DNA of 64,000 bases from NCBI GenBank assembly GCA_023423935.1, contig JAFAEQ010000029.1, forward strand, positions 62,001 to 126,000, in the 5' to 3' direction. Under the pieces are notes generated by a model. That model was not told the DNA's origin. It made no database searches and worked only from the letters and a program-made list of their open reading frames with translations. Origin of the DNA: Pseudomonadota bacterium (GTDB lineage Bacteria; Pseudomonadota; Gammaproteobacteria; Steroidobacterales; Steroidobacteraceae). The first letter of the stretch is position 1, and every line of letters begins with the position of its first letter. Both the position numbers and the translations under genes were made by a program. Below are positions 26,154 to 35,183 of the stretch, piece after piece.

Positions 26154-26786
26154 ATGTATCTGCCTGACCAGTTCCGCGAAGAGCGTGCCGAGATCCTGCG
26201 TGCATTCATCGCCGCACATCCGCTGGGTGCACTGGTGACTTCCAGTGAGCAGGGACTCACCGCCGATCACATTCCGATGCGCTGGCGCGAGCACGCAGAC
26301 ACGCCGGGCGTGCTCTACGGCCATATCGCCCGTGCCAATGACGTCTGGAGACGTCTCGCGCCGGACTCACCAGTGCTCGTCATCTTCGGTGGGGCCGAAC
26401 GCTACATCTCGCCTTCCTGGTATCCCTCCAAACAGGAACACGGCAAGGTCGTGCCGACGTGGAACTATTCTGTCGTCCATGCGCACGGCACCATTCAGTT
26501 CAGCGACAGTGCCGAGATGAAATTACGCCACGTGCGCGAGATCACCGATCAGCAGGAATCCACTCGCGCAGCCCCATGGCAAGTATCGGATGCACCAAGC
26601 GAGTACATCGAGCGGCTGCTGAATGCGATCGTGGCGTTCGAAATTCGCATCGATCGGCTGATCGGCAAGTTCAAGGCGAGTCAGCATCGCCCGGACGACG
26701 AACGAACGTCTGTGGCACGAGCACTCGAGACAGAAGGCGCAGCGCGCGCAGACGTCGCAGAAGTCGTGCGCGCGCCGGAGCGTTGA
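26154..26786 (+). CDS. PaiB-like FMN-binding negative transcriptional regulator
   Basis: 210 residues starting MYLPDQFREER, the usual start of this family, with GGGAGG immediately upstream. The split-barrel flavin-binding fold is recognisable: HPLGALVTSSEQGLTADHIP, GHIARANDVWR, YISPSWYPSK and VPTWNYSVVHAHG. In Bacillus, PaiB works with the acetyltransferase PaiA; no PaiA gene is adjacent. Upstream starts (GTG 26133, ATG 26139) are possible but do not fit the family start. Confidence 0.88.
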   Translation: MYLPDQFREERAEILRAFIAAHPLGALVTSSEQGLTADHIPMRWREHADTPGVLYGHIARANDVWRRLAPDSPVLVIFGGAERYISPSWYPSKQEHGKVVPTWNYSVVHAHGTIQFSDSAEMKLRHVREITDQQESTRAAPWQVSDAPSEYIERLLNAIVAFEIRIDRLIGKFKASQHRPDDERTSVARALETEGAARADVAEVVRAPER

Positions 26787-26881
26787 TGGCCTCGCACAAC
26801 CAGAAGCTTTTCGGCACCGACTTTCCGCCTCATTCCACCCAACTGGAACGCACACGCCAGTCAGCGTGTTGCGCATAGAGC

Positions 26882-27505
26882 ATGGCTACGACACCGCGCA
26901 AACGCTTCTCGATGATCCGCGAGTTCCAGATGGCGGACTGGTTCACGCTGGCAAATGCCGTCTGCGGCACCGGCGCCATTTTCGCCGTCATCAGTTTTCT
27001 CGAGACCGCGGCGATTCATTACATCTACCTGGCGTGCTCGCTCGTCCTGGCGGCATTGATCTTCGACGTTCTGGACGGACGCATTGCACGCTGGCGGCGG
27101 GAAGCCTCATTGATGGGACAGGAGCTCGACTCGCTGTCGGATGTGATCTCCTTCGGCGTCGCACCGGCCGTCATCGCTTACGGCTGCGGCATGCAGGGCG
27201 AGATCGACCGGATCGTGCTCCTGTTCTTCGTCGCATGCGGTGTGTCGCGACTTGCCAGATACAACGTCACGGCCGCATCGATGTCAGGCGAGTCCGGCAA
27301 GGTGACGCACTTCGAGGGCACGCCCATTCCGACCTCGATCGTACTGGTCGGCGTGCTTGCGCTCGCAACGGCGTCGGACTCCATTCGCCAGAACCTGTGG
27401 CTCGGCGAAGTCGCCATCGGACGCTACACACTGCATCCGCTGGTCGCTCTGTTTGCGATCTCAGGCTCGCTGATGATCAGCCGTATCCGGATTCCGAAGA
27501 TCTGA
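26882..27505 (+). CDS. pssA: CDP-diacylglycerol-serine O-phosphatidyltransferase-like enzyme
   Basis: 207 residues. The CDP-alcohol phosphatidyltransferase motif DG-x2-AR-x8-G-x3-D-x3-D is complete within DVLDGRIARWRREASLMGQ and the following ELDSLSD. Several membrane helices surround it. The motif context (SDVISFGVAPA) is that of the phosphatidylserine synthase subgroup, which makes the precursor of phosphatidylethanolamine at the inner membrane. It lies 95 bp after the PaiB-like gene. Confidence 0.88.
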   Translation: MATTPRKRFSMIREFQMADWFTLANAVCGTGAIFAVISFLETAAIHYIYLACSLVLAALIFDVLDGRIARWRREASLMGQELDSLSDVISFGVAPAVIAYGCGMQGEIDRIVLLFFVACGVSRLARYNVTAASMSGESGKVTHFEGTPIPTSIVLVGVLALATASDSIRQNLWLGEVAIGRYTLHPLVALFAISGSLMISRIRIPKI

Positions 27506-27608
27506 ACGTGGAGAGGCGAGCGACGATCATGGTCTCTCGCAATGACCCGTGAATCGGGATCGGGTCGAAGGGTCGAACTAACGCGAGGCTCGAACGCTGC
27601 GAGGCGAC

Positions 27609-27839
27609 CTATTTGGCCTTCTTACCCGTGCGTCGTTCATTGAGGCGGGCGACCATCAGCTGCAGCTCATGCGCGACTTCGGCGCGGCCACCCGGACGCA
27701 GGCCAGTGATCTTGTTGGTGCCCTGCGAGATCTCGTACTGATACCACGACGCCGTGCCGCCGTCCGGGGCACTGACTTCTCGCAATGCATCGACCTGGAA
27801 GGGCGTTTCCAGCGTTGCAATGACGTTGAACTGTTTCAT
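27609..27839 (-). CDS. Small hypothetical protein
   Basis: 76 residues, starting MKQFNVIATLETPFQVDAL, with a basic C-terminus. Its ATG overlaps the stop of the upstream 105-residue gene in an ATGA, so the two are translationally coupled. No family is recognised. Confidence 0.65.
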   Translation of the reverse strand: MKQFNVIATLETPFQVDALREVSAPDGGTASWYQYEISQGTNKITGLRPGGRAEVAHELQLMVARLNERRTGKKAK

Positions 27840-28153
27840 GGAGATGCTCCCGGGATCAGGCGACGTCGCTGTTCGGCATGAATCTGCTCGACCGTGAGCC
27901 CTGTGCTCGATGCGACCAGAGACAGTAAGGGATGCGGACCGACCGGAAGTGAAAGTCCGTAAAGCCGCTCCCAGAAGAGGATTCGCTCCCGCGGCGATTG
28001 ATGCGGAGACGCCTGCTCCTGCCGCAACCGAGCGCGCTCTTCATCACGAGCCTCTGCTTCGCGAACCACTCGCGAGCGATTATCCAAAGCGGGATCAGGG
28101 AAACCGGTAGTGCGGGTCACGAAAGCCTCGGTGCAACTGCCTCGCGCACGCAT
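27836..28153 (-). CDS. Small hypothetical protein, Arg/Glu-rich
   Basis: 105 residues with a charged helical centre (VVREAEARDEERARLRQEQ) and a C-terminal part containing LVASSTGLTVEQIHAEQRRR. It is downstream of the RRM gene (23 bp) and overlaps the next gene by four bases. The start is uncertain because no strong ribosome site was found. Function is unknown; context suggests an operon with the RNA-binding protein. Confidence 0.6.
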   Translation of the reverse strand: MRARGSCTEAFVTRTTGFPDPALDNRSRVVREAEARDEERARLRQEQASPHQSPRERILFWERLYGLSLPVGPHPLLSLVASSTGLTVEQIHAEQRRRLIPGASP

Positions 28154-28176
28154 TCACGTGCGCGAGGCCGAAGCCA

Positions 28177-28443
28177 TTACCAACGACGCTGCGCGGTGCG
28201 CGGCTTGTCCTGCGCCTCGTTCACCTTGAGGGCACGGCCGTCCATATCCTGACCGTTCAGGCTCTGGATCGCGCGCGCTGCATCCGTACGTGCCATTTCG
28301 ACGAATCCGAAGCCACGAGGACGACCCGTGTCGCGGTCGTTGATCAGTGCAACCGAATCCACCGCGCCGTGCTGCGAAAACAGCGTGCGGACAGCTTCTT
28401 CAGTCGCGGAAAAAGGCAGATTGCCAACGTAAATCTTGCTCAT
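28177..28443 (-). CDS. RNA-recognition-motif (RRM) protein
   Basis: 88 residues, a single RRM of the glycine-poor bacterial type. RNP2 is IYVGNLPFS and RNP1 is RGFGFVEM; the domain ends with DGRALKVNEAQ and a short basic tail. The ATG at 28443 is chosen because GGGTGAG lies seven bases upstream; a GTG at 28455 is weaker. Related bacterial proteins are often cold- or stress-induced RNA-binding factors. It heads a probable three-gene unit with the two hypothetical genes downstream. Confidence 0.9.
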   Translation of the reverse strand: MSKIYVGNLPFSATEEAVRTLFSQHGAVDSVALINDRDTGRPRGFGFVEMARTDAARAIQSLNGQDMDGRALKVNEAQDKPRTAQRRW

Positions 28444-28927
28444 GTAATAACTCACCCAAAGTACGCGTCTCGAAGCGGCGGACGCGGAACACCTGACAGC
28501 GACGGTCGCCGTCTTTCCGGTTCGAGAACGATTCGATTTAGGCTGAGTGGCAAGAAGCGCCAGAACGGCGAAGCCAAACGAAGATAAAGAGAAAGGTTAC
28601 GAGCCGCAGGCAGTGTAGCCTGATATGCCCGCCTATGTGGGCTTTATTTCCCGACCGGGCGCTTTTGCGCTCCAGCGAAGCGCCTTCCGTCCACTCCAGG
28701 TACCAGCGGAAACCTCAAATGCAGACTCGTCGATTCCTCGAGAGGAGCTGCAGAATCGGTCAATAGCGGAGGGCAACGTGACGCGCTGCTGGTGCGACAC
28801 TCAATGTGAATCCCGATGCGCTCTCTCTTGAAATCCGACACCGCACCGCAACCTGATCGCCATAGAATTGATTATCGATGCGTAGCTTCGGTGGGCGGCA
28901 CGCGTCGGCAAAAAGCCCACGGCAACT
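28444..28927. other. Intergenic, no gene seen
   Basis: About 480 bp with no supported ORF. It should contain the promoter of the RRM gene near its left end. No repeat or RNA gene was recognised. Confidence 0.5.
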
Positions 28928-28939
28928 AAAGGAGGTGAT
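28928..28939 (+). promoter_or_regulatory. Ideal Shine-Dalgarno sequence
   Basis: AAAGGAGGTGAT, continuing CCAA, complements the 3' end of 16S rRNA (TTGGATCACCTCCTT) over about 15 bases. It lies nine bases (GGAGG to GTG) before a 21-codon frame. Confidence 0.75.
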
Positions 28940-28944
28940 CCAAA

Positions 28945-29010
28945 GTGAGTACTTCAAACGTTGGATCGGTCGCAACTCTGGGTGTACTGGTCGGCGGGGT
29001 TCGTCGGTAA
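28945..29010 (+). CDS. 21-residue ORF with ideal ribosome site
   Basis: GTG start and TAA stop, encoding MSTSNVGSVATLGVLVGGVRR. It is too short to classify; the middle is mildly hydrophobic. The strength of the ribosome site and the terminator about 150 bp downstream, with no larger gene between, suggest a leader peptide, a small peptide gene or part of a regulatory RNA. A chance match is possible. Confidence 0.45.
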   Translation: MSTSNVGSVATLGVLVGGVRR

Positions 29011-29157
29011 CGACAAACTCGCGCTGACTGGACGGCCTTGAGCATGCGCGCAGGCTTTCGCCACGCGCGCGATCGAGGCTCCAACGGACGGACGCTCCGA
29101 GACAGTTGCCGTGCGGACCACCTTGTTCCGCATGCCTTGATGGCTCGAGCAGGGAAT

Positions 29158-29189
29158 GGCGGAGTCCGCAAGGGCTCCGCCGTTTTCTT
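29158..29189 (+). terminator. Rho-independent terminator with GCAA tetraloop
   Basis: A 10-bp stem (29158-29167 with 29172-29181, one G-U pair) closes a GCAA loop and is followed by G and TTTTCTT. It ends whatever is transcribed rightwards from about 28.9 kb. A weaker role for the leftward lipoprotein gene is possible. Confidence 0.88.
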
Positions 29190-29203
29190 ATGTACATCGA
29201 CGC

Positions 29204-29428
29204 TTATTGACGAGTCCTCAAGACCGCCTCGATGGTTCTCTTCTGCACACAACTACAGTTAAGGCCGTAACTGTTACGCGTGCACGCCTTGATCGTTTGT
29301 TCCGGACACTCCGACCTCGCCGCATGTCGGGCAATGTGCCCTTCATAGATCATCGAAGCACAGCCGGCGAAGCCAAGGACACAGCAACAAAGTCCCGCGC
29401 GCAGGGCCGGCGAATATCGTTGAAACAT
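29204..29428 (-). CDS. Small Cys-rich lipoprotein, hypothetical
   Basis: 74 residues with a lipoprotein-type N-terminus (basic start, hydrophobic core CCCVLGFAGC with Cys23 as the lipidation site). The mature part has four further Cys. TGGAGC lies six bases upstream of the ATG. It is probably an outer- or inner-membrane lipoprotein. No homologue is recognised. Confidence 0.6.
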   Translation of the reverse strand: MFQRYSPALRAGLCCCVLGFAGCASMIYEGHIARHAARSECPEQTIKACTRNSYGLNCSCVQKRTIEAVLRTRQ

Positions 29429-29620
29429 GGCATTGCTCCAGGCATCGAAACAGACCTGGAGACGCTAGCGATAGCGTTACTCGCGCGCATGAAGCCTGCC
29501 CAAAGAACATCCGAAGATTGCGTTCAACAGCGCCAGCCGGCTCCATCTACCGCGCATCGCGGCATCTACTGGTGACCTGTAACAGTCGATTCGGTAGTGA
29601 TCGTCGGCGAAGGTCGAGAG

Positions 29621-29925
29621 GGTCACCCCTGCAAAGGCCTAAATGGATCACCCCGACGAGGCTCAAGGGGTCATTCCGGCGAACGCCCAAGGGCGTCACC
29701 CCTGCAAAGGCTCAAAGGAGTCACCCCCGCGCGGGTCCATAAGGGTCACCCCGGCGGAGGCTCATAAGGGTCACCCCGGCGCAGGCTCATAAGGGGTCAC
29801 CCCTGCAAAGGCTCAAAGAAGTCACCCCCGCGCAGGCCCATAAGGGGTCACCCCGGCAAAGGCTCAAAGGAGTCACCCACGCGCAGGCCCATAAGGGGTC
29901 ACCCCGGCGGAGGCCGGGGTCCAGT
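29621..29925. repeat. Degenerate tandem array, about 12 units of ~25 bp
   Basis: Units of the form GGTCACCCCGGCGGAGGCTCATAAG vary at several sites (CCTGCAAAGGCTC, CCGCGCAGGCCC). The last unit merges into the palindromic element at 29898-29955, whose left arm is the same sequence. It is not CRISPR: the units are contiguous, without spacers. Confidence 0.88.
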
Positions 29926-29955
29926 CCCTGGATCCCGGCCTTTCGCCGGGATGAC
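29898..29955. repeat. CCCGGC..GCCGGG palindromic element
   Basis: 58 bp that fold into a long hairpin: GTCACCCCGGCGGAGGCCGG on the left with CCGGCCTTTCGCCGGGATGAC on the right (17-bp centre). It is the same family as 61902-61958 and a widespread proteobacterial intergenic type. Confidence 0.85.
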
Positions 29956-30073
29956 GAGCAATAGCAGCACCCTCCAATCAGACGACCAGCAGCGCGCTCG
30001 AATCAGTCGCTACAGTCCACTAGCATTCCGTTTCGCGTGGCGGCTGCCCGATCGATCCTAGGGAGAGGGACGG

Positions 30074-32407
30074 ATGGGATCACGAATTCGCATCGGCGAT
30101 CTGACGCTCGACCGCGGGCGCCACCTGGTGACGCGTGATTCGGTTCCGATCGCCCTTGGACCGCTCTCATATAAGTTGCTGCTAGCCCTCGTAGATGCGG
30201 CGCCTGACGTGGTATCGCACGAGCAGCTCATCCAGTCTGTCTGGAAGGGCCGTCCCGTGACGCCCGAGACACTCAGCCAGCGGATCAAGCTGCTACGCGA
30301 TGCGCTCTCGGATGATCCGACTCACCCGATCTATATCGAAGGTGTGCGCGGCCAGGGTTACAGACTGGTCCCACCGATAGAGACAATCCCCGCCGATTCG
30401 GCGTCGCCGACACGCCCTCGACGTCCATCGCCAACCGTTTGGGTGATCGGCTTGCTGACCGTCGCAGCCATAGCAGCTCTCGTAGCAACTCTGCCTGGGA
30501 TGACTGAACGCGCTTCGCGAGCAGGCGGCCCACCCGATTCGATCGCCGTGCTGCCGTTCATCGATTTGAGTGAGGAAGGCGATCAGCAGTATTTGGCCGA
30601 TGGAATTGCAGAAGACATTCTGAACCTCCTGTCGCGAACGACCGGATTGCGAGTGATTGCCGCAACGTCATCGTTCTCGTCCTATCGTCGAAAGCCCGAC
30701 CCGTCGGACATCGCCAAGGCACTCGGCGTCACTCATGTGCTCGAGGGCAGCGTTCGCAAGGCTGCCGATCGAGTGCGCGTGACGGTGCGACTTCTCGAAG
30801 CTTCGAGGGGTCATCAGCTGTGGGCGGAGTCGTACGATCTGAGCTCGGACGACATTCTGACGTTCCAGTACGAAGTCGCTCGCTCGGTGGCATTCGAGCT
30901 GCACAGCACTCTGCGCACCTCGAGCGAAATCTCGCCCGGAACCACGAATCCCCAAAGTTACGATCTCTATCTGCGTGGCCAGCAAATGATGCGCGAGCGC
31001 AGCTACGGCGAGGCTCGGCGGCTGTTCGAACAGATCGTCGTCAAGGATCCGGATTTCATTCCGGCATACGCCGCGCTCGGCAGTTCCTATGTCATGGATG
31101 TCGTGGATGTACGTGTAGATGTCACCACCATTCGAGAGAGTCTGCGCGACATCGTGAACCGCGGTCTCGCTCGTGCACCGCACGACGCGGGACTCATGGC
31201 TCTCTCGGCCCAGCTCGCGCGCTACGACGGAAACATGACTCTCGCAGAATCGACCTTCGCCGCCGCATTGCGGCGTCAGCCCTCCAACAATCTCGTGCGC
31301 AGCCTGTATCCGGCGTTCAAGCTCGATCGCAGCGATCCGCGCTCGGCATTGCAACTGAGCCGGGAGTCACTGCAGATCGATCCCTACAACCCGTTCACTT
31401 ACATCCTCATCTGGGCGAGTCACATGGATCTTTGGCAGCGCGAGGAAGCGATGGCGGCAGCAACTCGTTATCTCGAGCTTTCGGCTCCTCACGACATTTC
31501 CGGCGAGTTCATGATCGGCGCCACGCAATGGCTGCTCGTGGCCGATTTCGTCGACGGCATTCGGGCGCTCGAGCGAAGCGCCGCGCGCATCGAGCCTGAG
31601 TACGCAGGCACACCCGGATGGCTGCCGCTGCTGCACTACAACGTCGGCGATCTGAGTACAGCCGACGCGCTGTTAGCACGTGCGCTCGCGACACCGTGGA
31701 ACGACATAGAGAAGGTTCCTGCCTCCATCTACGGCGATGTGACGCACGGCAGAGTCGCACAGGCGCGGCGTCGCGCCGTCGACGAGCTCGCGGCATCGAA
31801 AGACTGGGGAGGCGCCGAGACGGACATCATCATCATGCGTCTCGCTGTCGACGAGCTGATCGCAAGAGGAGAAGCGCAGCGTGCCGTCGACTTCATCGAA
31901 TCGATCGCACCCGTCTACAGCCTCTACAAATCGAAGGCCGATATCGATGCTGCGGATTTTTCGCCGGCACCTGTCGCGGTGAAATCCGCCTTCACCTCCT
32001 ATCCGGCGCTGTACTTCACGCACTACGCGCGCGCCCTGCGCGCCAGCGGCGATGAACGCTCAGCGATGCGCATGCTCGATCACCTGGATGCAGTTCTCGC
32101 CCTGCGCCGACGACGTGGGCTGTTCGTCGAAGAGCGCTATGCCGCCGAAGCCAGTGCTTTGCGCGGCAACACGAACGCAGCGCTCGACGCGCTCGAGAAA
32201 GCCGAGCGTGATCGAACGATCTATCACTGGTGGCAGACCGAGCTGCTGCACAATCCGATCTTCGCGGACCTGCGCACTCACCCGCGGTTTGTGACACTCC
32301 TCGAGAGGATTCAGGCGGATCTGAGCGCGCAGCGGGATAAGTTGAGAGCACTGCAGCCCAACACCCGATCTGCCACAGAACCGTCGCGACCGCACGCAGG
32401 CCGCTAG
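30074..32407 (+). CDS. Membrane-linked wHTH regulator with TolB-like and TPR domains
   Basis: 777 residues. Residues 1-100 are an OmpR/CadC-type winged helix (ALGPLSYKLLLALVDAAPD then TLSQRIKLLRDALSDD and GYRLVP). One membrane helix follows at about 121-141. The periplasmic part begins with a TolB/FlgO-like domain (SIAVLPFIDLSEEGDQQYLA then GIAEDILNLLSR), followed by TPR-like helical repeats to the end. It would bind promoters at the membrane and respond to a periplasmic cue. GGGAGAGGGACGG precedes the ATG. It ends 106 bp from the convergent TonB receptor gene and may control the neighbouring catabolic locus, which has no other regulator. Confidence 0.87.
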   Translation: MGSRIRIGDLTLDRGRHLVTRDSVPIALGPLSYKLLLALVDAAPDVVSHEQLIQSVWKGRPVTPETLSQRIKLLRDALSDDPTHPIYIEGVRGQGYRLVPPIETIPADSASPTRPRRPSPTVWVIGLLTVAAIAALVATLPGMTERASRAGGPPDSIAVLPFIDLSEEGDQQYLADGIAEDILNLLSRTTGLRVIAATSSFSSYRRKPDPSDIAKALGVTHVLEGSVRKAADRVRVTVRLLEASRGHQLWAESYDLSSDDILTFQYEVARSVAFELHSTLRTSSEISPGTTNPQSYDLYLRGQQMMRERSYGEARRLFEQIVVKDPDFIPAYAALGSSYVMDVVDVRVDVTTIRESLRDIVNRGLARAPHDAGLMALSAQLARYDGNMTLAESTFAAALRRQPSNNLVRSLYPAFKLDRSDPRSALQLSRESLQIDPYNPFTYILIWASHMDLWQREEAMAAATRYLELSAPHDISGEFMIGATQWLLVADFVDGIRALERSAARIEPEYAGTPGWLPLLHYNVGDLSTADALLARALATPWNDIEKVPASIYGDVTHGRVAQARRRAVDELAASKDWGGAETDIIIMRLAVDELIARGEAQRAVDFIESIAPVYSLYKSKADIDAADFSPAPVAVKSAFTSYPALYFTHYARALRASGDERSAMRMLDHLDAVLALRRRRGLFVEERYAAEASALRGNTNAALDALEKAERDRTIYHWWQTELLHNPIFADLRTHPRFVTLLERIQADLSAQRDKLRALQPNTRSATEPSRPHAGR

Positions 32408-32513
32408 CCGAAGCTGCGCGGACGCATCGAAACACGACGCTCGCAGGCCGCCTTGAAATCCAGAACAAGACGGCGCTGCGAGCGCGTGCTGCAGGGACCT
32501 CGATTGCGCAGCG

Positions 32514-35183
32514 TTACCAGCGCTTGCGCAAGCTCAATGCAATCAACCGGCCGATGGGACTTGCGGATTGCGGATCGTAGCCTCCCGCGATGTTTACGAA
32601 AGGCGGTTCGTTGTCTGCAAGATTCTGCACATCGAGCGCTACCGACAGGCCTTCGGACAAGGCGCTCAGCTCATAGCCGACGTGCAGATCGACCGTCGTA
32701 TATGAATCGATCTTGCGAATAGGCGTCACGCCGGTCTGATCGTAACCATTGATGTAGTTGACGAATGCCAGCGCACTCAACGCCTCGCCGCGCCATCCGA
32801 GCTCGCCACGTGCCCGGAAGCGCTGCGGAAAGTTGAGCGTGTTCAGCACATCCACTTCCGCCGCGCCTGGAGCGGATGCCGTCGTGAAATGCGTGAAGTA
32901 CGTTGCATTGACACCCGCGCGCAGCTTGCCGGAGCCGAGCGGCCAGGCATCGCTGACGGCAAAGTCGACGCCCTTTGCGATGGTCTGTCCGAGATTCTGG
33001 CGACGACCGTCCTGGATATACGTGACCGTCGAAGCATTGATCTGCGAGTTGATGGGCAGGCCCGATCCGAGCAGATCCGCCACTTGCTGCGGCGTTGGAT
33101 CCAGAATGCGGTAGCGGGCGTAGATGTCGTTCGTAAGCAGCCCCGTAGTCCCGCGCAGCGCGAGAATCTGATTCTCATAGTCGATGTTGAAGTACGTCGC
33201 CGATACGCGCAGATCCGGCATGGCCTCCGGCGCGAACTCGACCCCCGCAGACCAGGTCGTAGCCTCCTCCGCTTTCACATCCGGATTTCCGCCCGCGATG
33301 CCGATACCGAAGCACGTCGCCGCGGACGGACGGTGAGTGCAAGGAAGGGTATCGCCGTAGAGTCCGTATCCGCCGGAACGCGGATCATTTTCCGCAAGTC
33401 CGGGAGCGCGGAACGACGTGCCCCAGCTGCCGCGGAACGTAAGCGCTGAGATGGGACGCCAGTTCAAGCCGATCTTGGGATTGAACGTGTCGCCGAAGTC
33501 GCTGTAATCCTCGTAGCGTCCGGCGAGCGACAGATCCAGTTCCTGTCCGCCCTCTTGTCGCACGATCGGCACGAAGGCCTCGGTGAACACCGCCGCGACA
33601 TGTCGCGAGATATCGCTCGGCACATGCGTCGGCGCGACGAGCGAACCCGAGGTGAGATTGCCGCCAAGACCTTCGTCGCGATATTCCGCACCGACGGCGA
33701 GGCGCACATCACCGCCCGGCAATGCGAACAACGCACCATCCGCCTGCACAGCCGCCACCGTGAGATCCGTATCGCCCTGGATCACGAACTGACCATTACG
33801 AATGGCCGCGACGGTGGCCGGATTGGAAATGCCGCCCGCGCCGAAAGGGTTGAACGCGAGCGCCGGATCCGGATTGGCGAGCGCGACATTGATGCCGCCC
33901 GGGGTGGTGTTGAGGTTCTGAGTGCGGCGCACTTCATCCTTGCTTTGCCCGTAAGACACGTAGGCTTCCGCTTTCCAGTCCGCGCCGAGTGCGAAGCGCG
34001 CGCCAAACACGGCCTCCCATGACTCCGCTTCACCCGGATTCACCGGCAGCCCACCATCGTTCGCAAAATCGTATTGCACCGTGACCGGGCCCGTGCCTCC
34101 GGTCGGATTCACATAGAACGGATTCGCCGACGTGACGTTGAGATTCGCGGTGACCTGCGGGTCGCGCAGCGAAAAGGTGCGGCGCGAGAAGAATCCTTCG
34201 GCGAATAAGGAGATCGAACTGCTCAGCTCCTGCTCGACGCTGGCGAATGCATTCACGCGTTTCAGATCGGGAATGATGTCGCCGCGCTTCAGGTTGTCGC
34301 ACAGGTTGCGCGTGTTCGCCGTGAACGATGCCGGCGTGAGATTGGTGCCCGTCGAGTTCGCGGGGATCGCATAGGGCACACCGCCGACCAGGATGGTTCC
34401 GGGAGCACATTGCTGAGAGCGCAGATCCGAGCCGCCCGCGCTGCGCAGATCCGAAGTGTAGAAATCGCGATCGGCGCCTTCGAGCGAGCTGTGGACGGTA
34501 TATTCGACTGCCGCAGTCGCACGGCCTGATTGCCACTTCACCCCGCCAATCTGGCCCACAGACCAATCGTAGTAGCTGTCCGCCATTCCATATCGGGCCG
34601 AACTCTCCGCGCCCTCGAAATCGCGACGCGGCACGAGATTCACGACGCCCGTGATCGCATCGGAGCCATAAATCGCCGAACCGCCATCAGCGACGACTTC
34701 GAGACGCTCGAGCGCGATCGAGGGAATCACCGATGCATCGGTGAACTGTCCCTGCGTACCTGCCGGCGGCATGCGTCTGCCTCCCAGCAGCAGCAACGTG
34801 GCGTTCGAGCCGATGCCACGCAAGTTCACGGCAATGCCGCGCGTGACATTCGCCGCGCCGTTCTGTGCGCTCGATGCCGTTTCGGATGCACCGAGGCCGA
34901 CGATCTGCGGAAGCTGTCTGATCAGATCGGACGTACTGGGCGCGCCCGTCTCGACAATCTGATCGCGGTCCAGCGCAATCACTTTCGATCCGGTCGGCTC
35001 CACGCCACGAATACGACTGCCCGTGACCGTGACCTCGGTCAACGCCTCGCTCTGCGGCGTCGCCTGGTCCTGAGCCAGCGCGGCCGGCGTGAGAACGAAA
35101 GCACTCGTGCCGAGCACCACAGCAATCGCGCTGCGAACGGCGAACGAATGCGTGACCGGAAAGATTCCATTGCTTTTGAGCAT
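32514..35183 (-). CDS. TonB-dependent receptor of the catabolic locus
   Basis: 889 residues. A signal peptide (start MLKSNGIF, cleavage after ALAQ) precedes the N-terminal TEVTVTGSRIRGVEPTGS segment, which serves as the TonB-interacting region. The plug follows (ETGAPSTSDLIRQLPQIVG, NLRGIGSNATLLLLGGRR, GSAIYGSDAITGVVNLV), then the beta-barrel, ending LSLRKRW. The ATG at 35183 follows AAAGGGGGAA. It is divergent from the tannase operon with 224 bp between starts, so it is likely co-regulated as the outer-membrane importer for that pathway. No FecR-interacting extension is present. Confidence 0.93.
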   Translation of the reverse strand: MLKSNGIFPVTHSFAVRSAIAVVLGTSAFVLTPAALAQDQATPQSEALTEVTVTGSRIRGVEPTGSKVIALDRDQIVETGAPSTSDLIRQLPQIVGLGASETASSAQNGAANVTRGIAVNLRGIGSNATLLLLGGRRMPPAGTQGQFTDASVIPSIALERLEVVADGGSAIYGSDAITGVVNLVPRRDFEGAESSARYGMADSYYDWSVGQIGGVKWQSGRATAAVEYTVHSSLEGADRDFYTSDLRSAGGSDLRSQQCAPGTILVGGVPYAIPANSTGTNLTPASFTANTRNLCDNLKRGDIIPDLKRVNAFASVEQELSSSISLFAEGFFSRRTFSLRDPQVTANLNVTSANPFYVNPTGGTGPVTVQYDFANDGGLPVNPGEAESWEAVFGARFALGADWKAEAYVSYGQSKDEVRRTQNLNTTPGGINVALANPDPALAFNPFGAGGISNPATVAAIRNGQFVIQGDTDLTVAAVQADGALFALPGGDVRLAVGAEYRDEGLGGNLTSGSLVAPTHVPSDISRHVAAVFTEAFVPIVRQEGGQELDLSLAGRYEDYSDFGDTFNPKIGLNWRPISALTFRGSWGTSFRAPGLAENDPRSGGYGLYGDTLPCTHRPSAATCFGIGIAGGNPDVKAEEATTWSAGVEFAPEAMPDLRVSATYFNIDYENQILALRGTTGLLTNDIYARYRILDPTPQQVADLLGSGLPINSQINASTVTYIQDGRRQNLGQTIAKGVDFAVSDAWPLGSGKLRAGVNATYFTHFTTASAPGAAEVDVLNTLNFPQRFRARGELGWRGEALSALAFVNYINGYDQTGVTPIRKIDSYTTVDLHVGYELSALSEGLSVALDVQNLADNEPPFVNIAGGYDPQSASPIGRLIALSLRKRW

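Noticed and set aside
28500..28580. GGTTCGAGAAC resembling a tRNA T-loop
   Set aside because: No matching acceptor or anticodon stems could be folded around it.
29621..29925. Regular short repeats suggesting a CRISPR array
   Set aside because: Units are directly adjacent with no unique spacers, and no cas gene is near.
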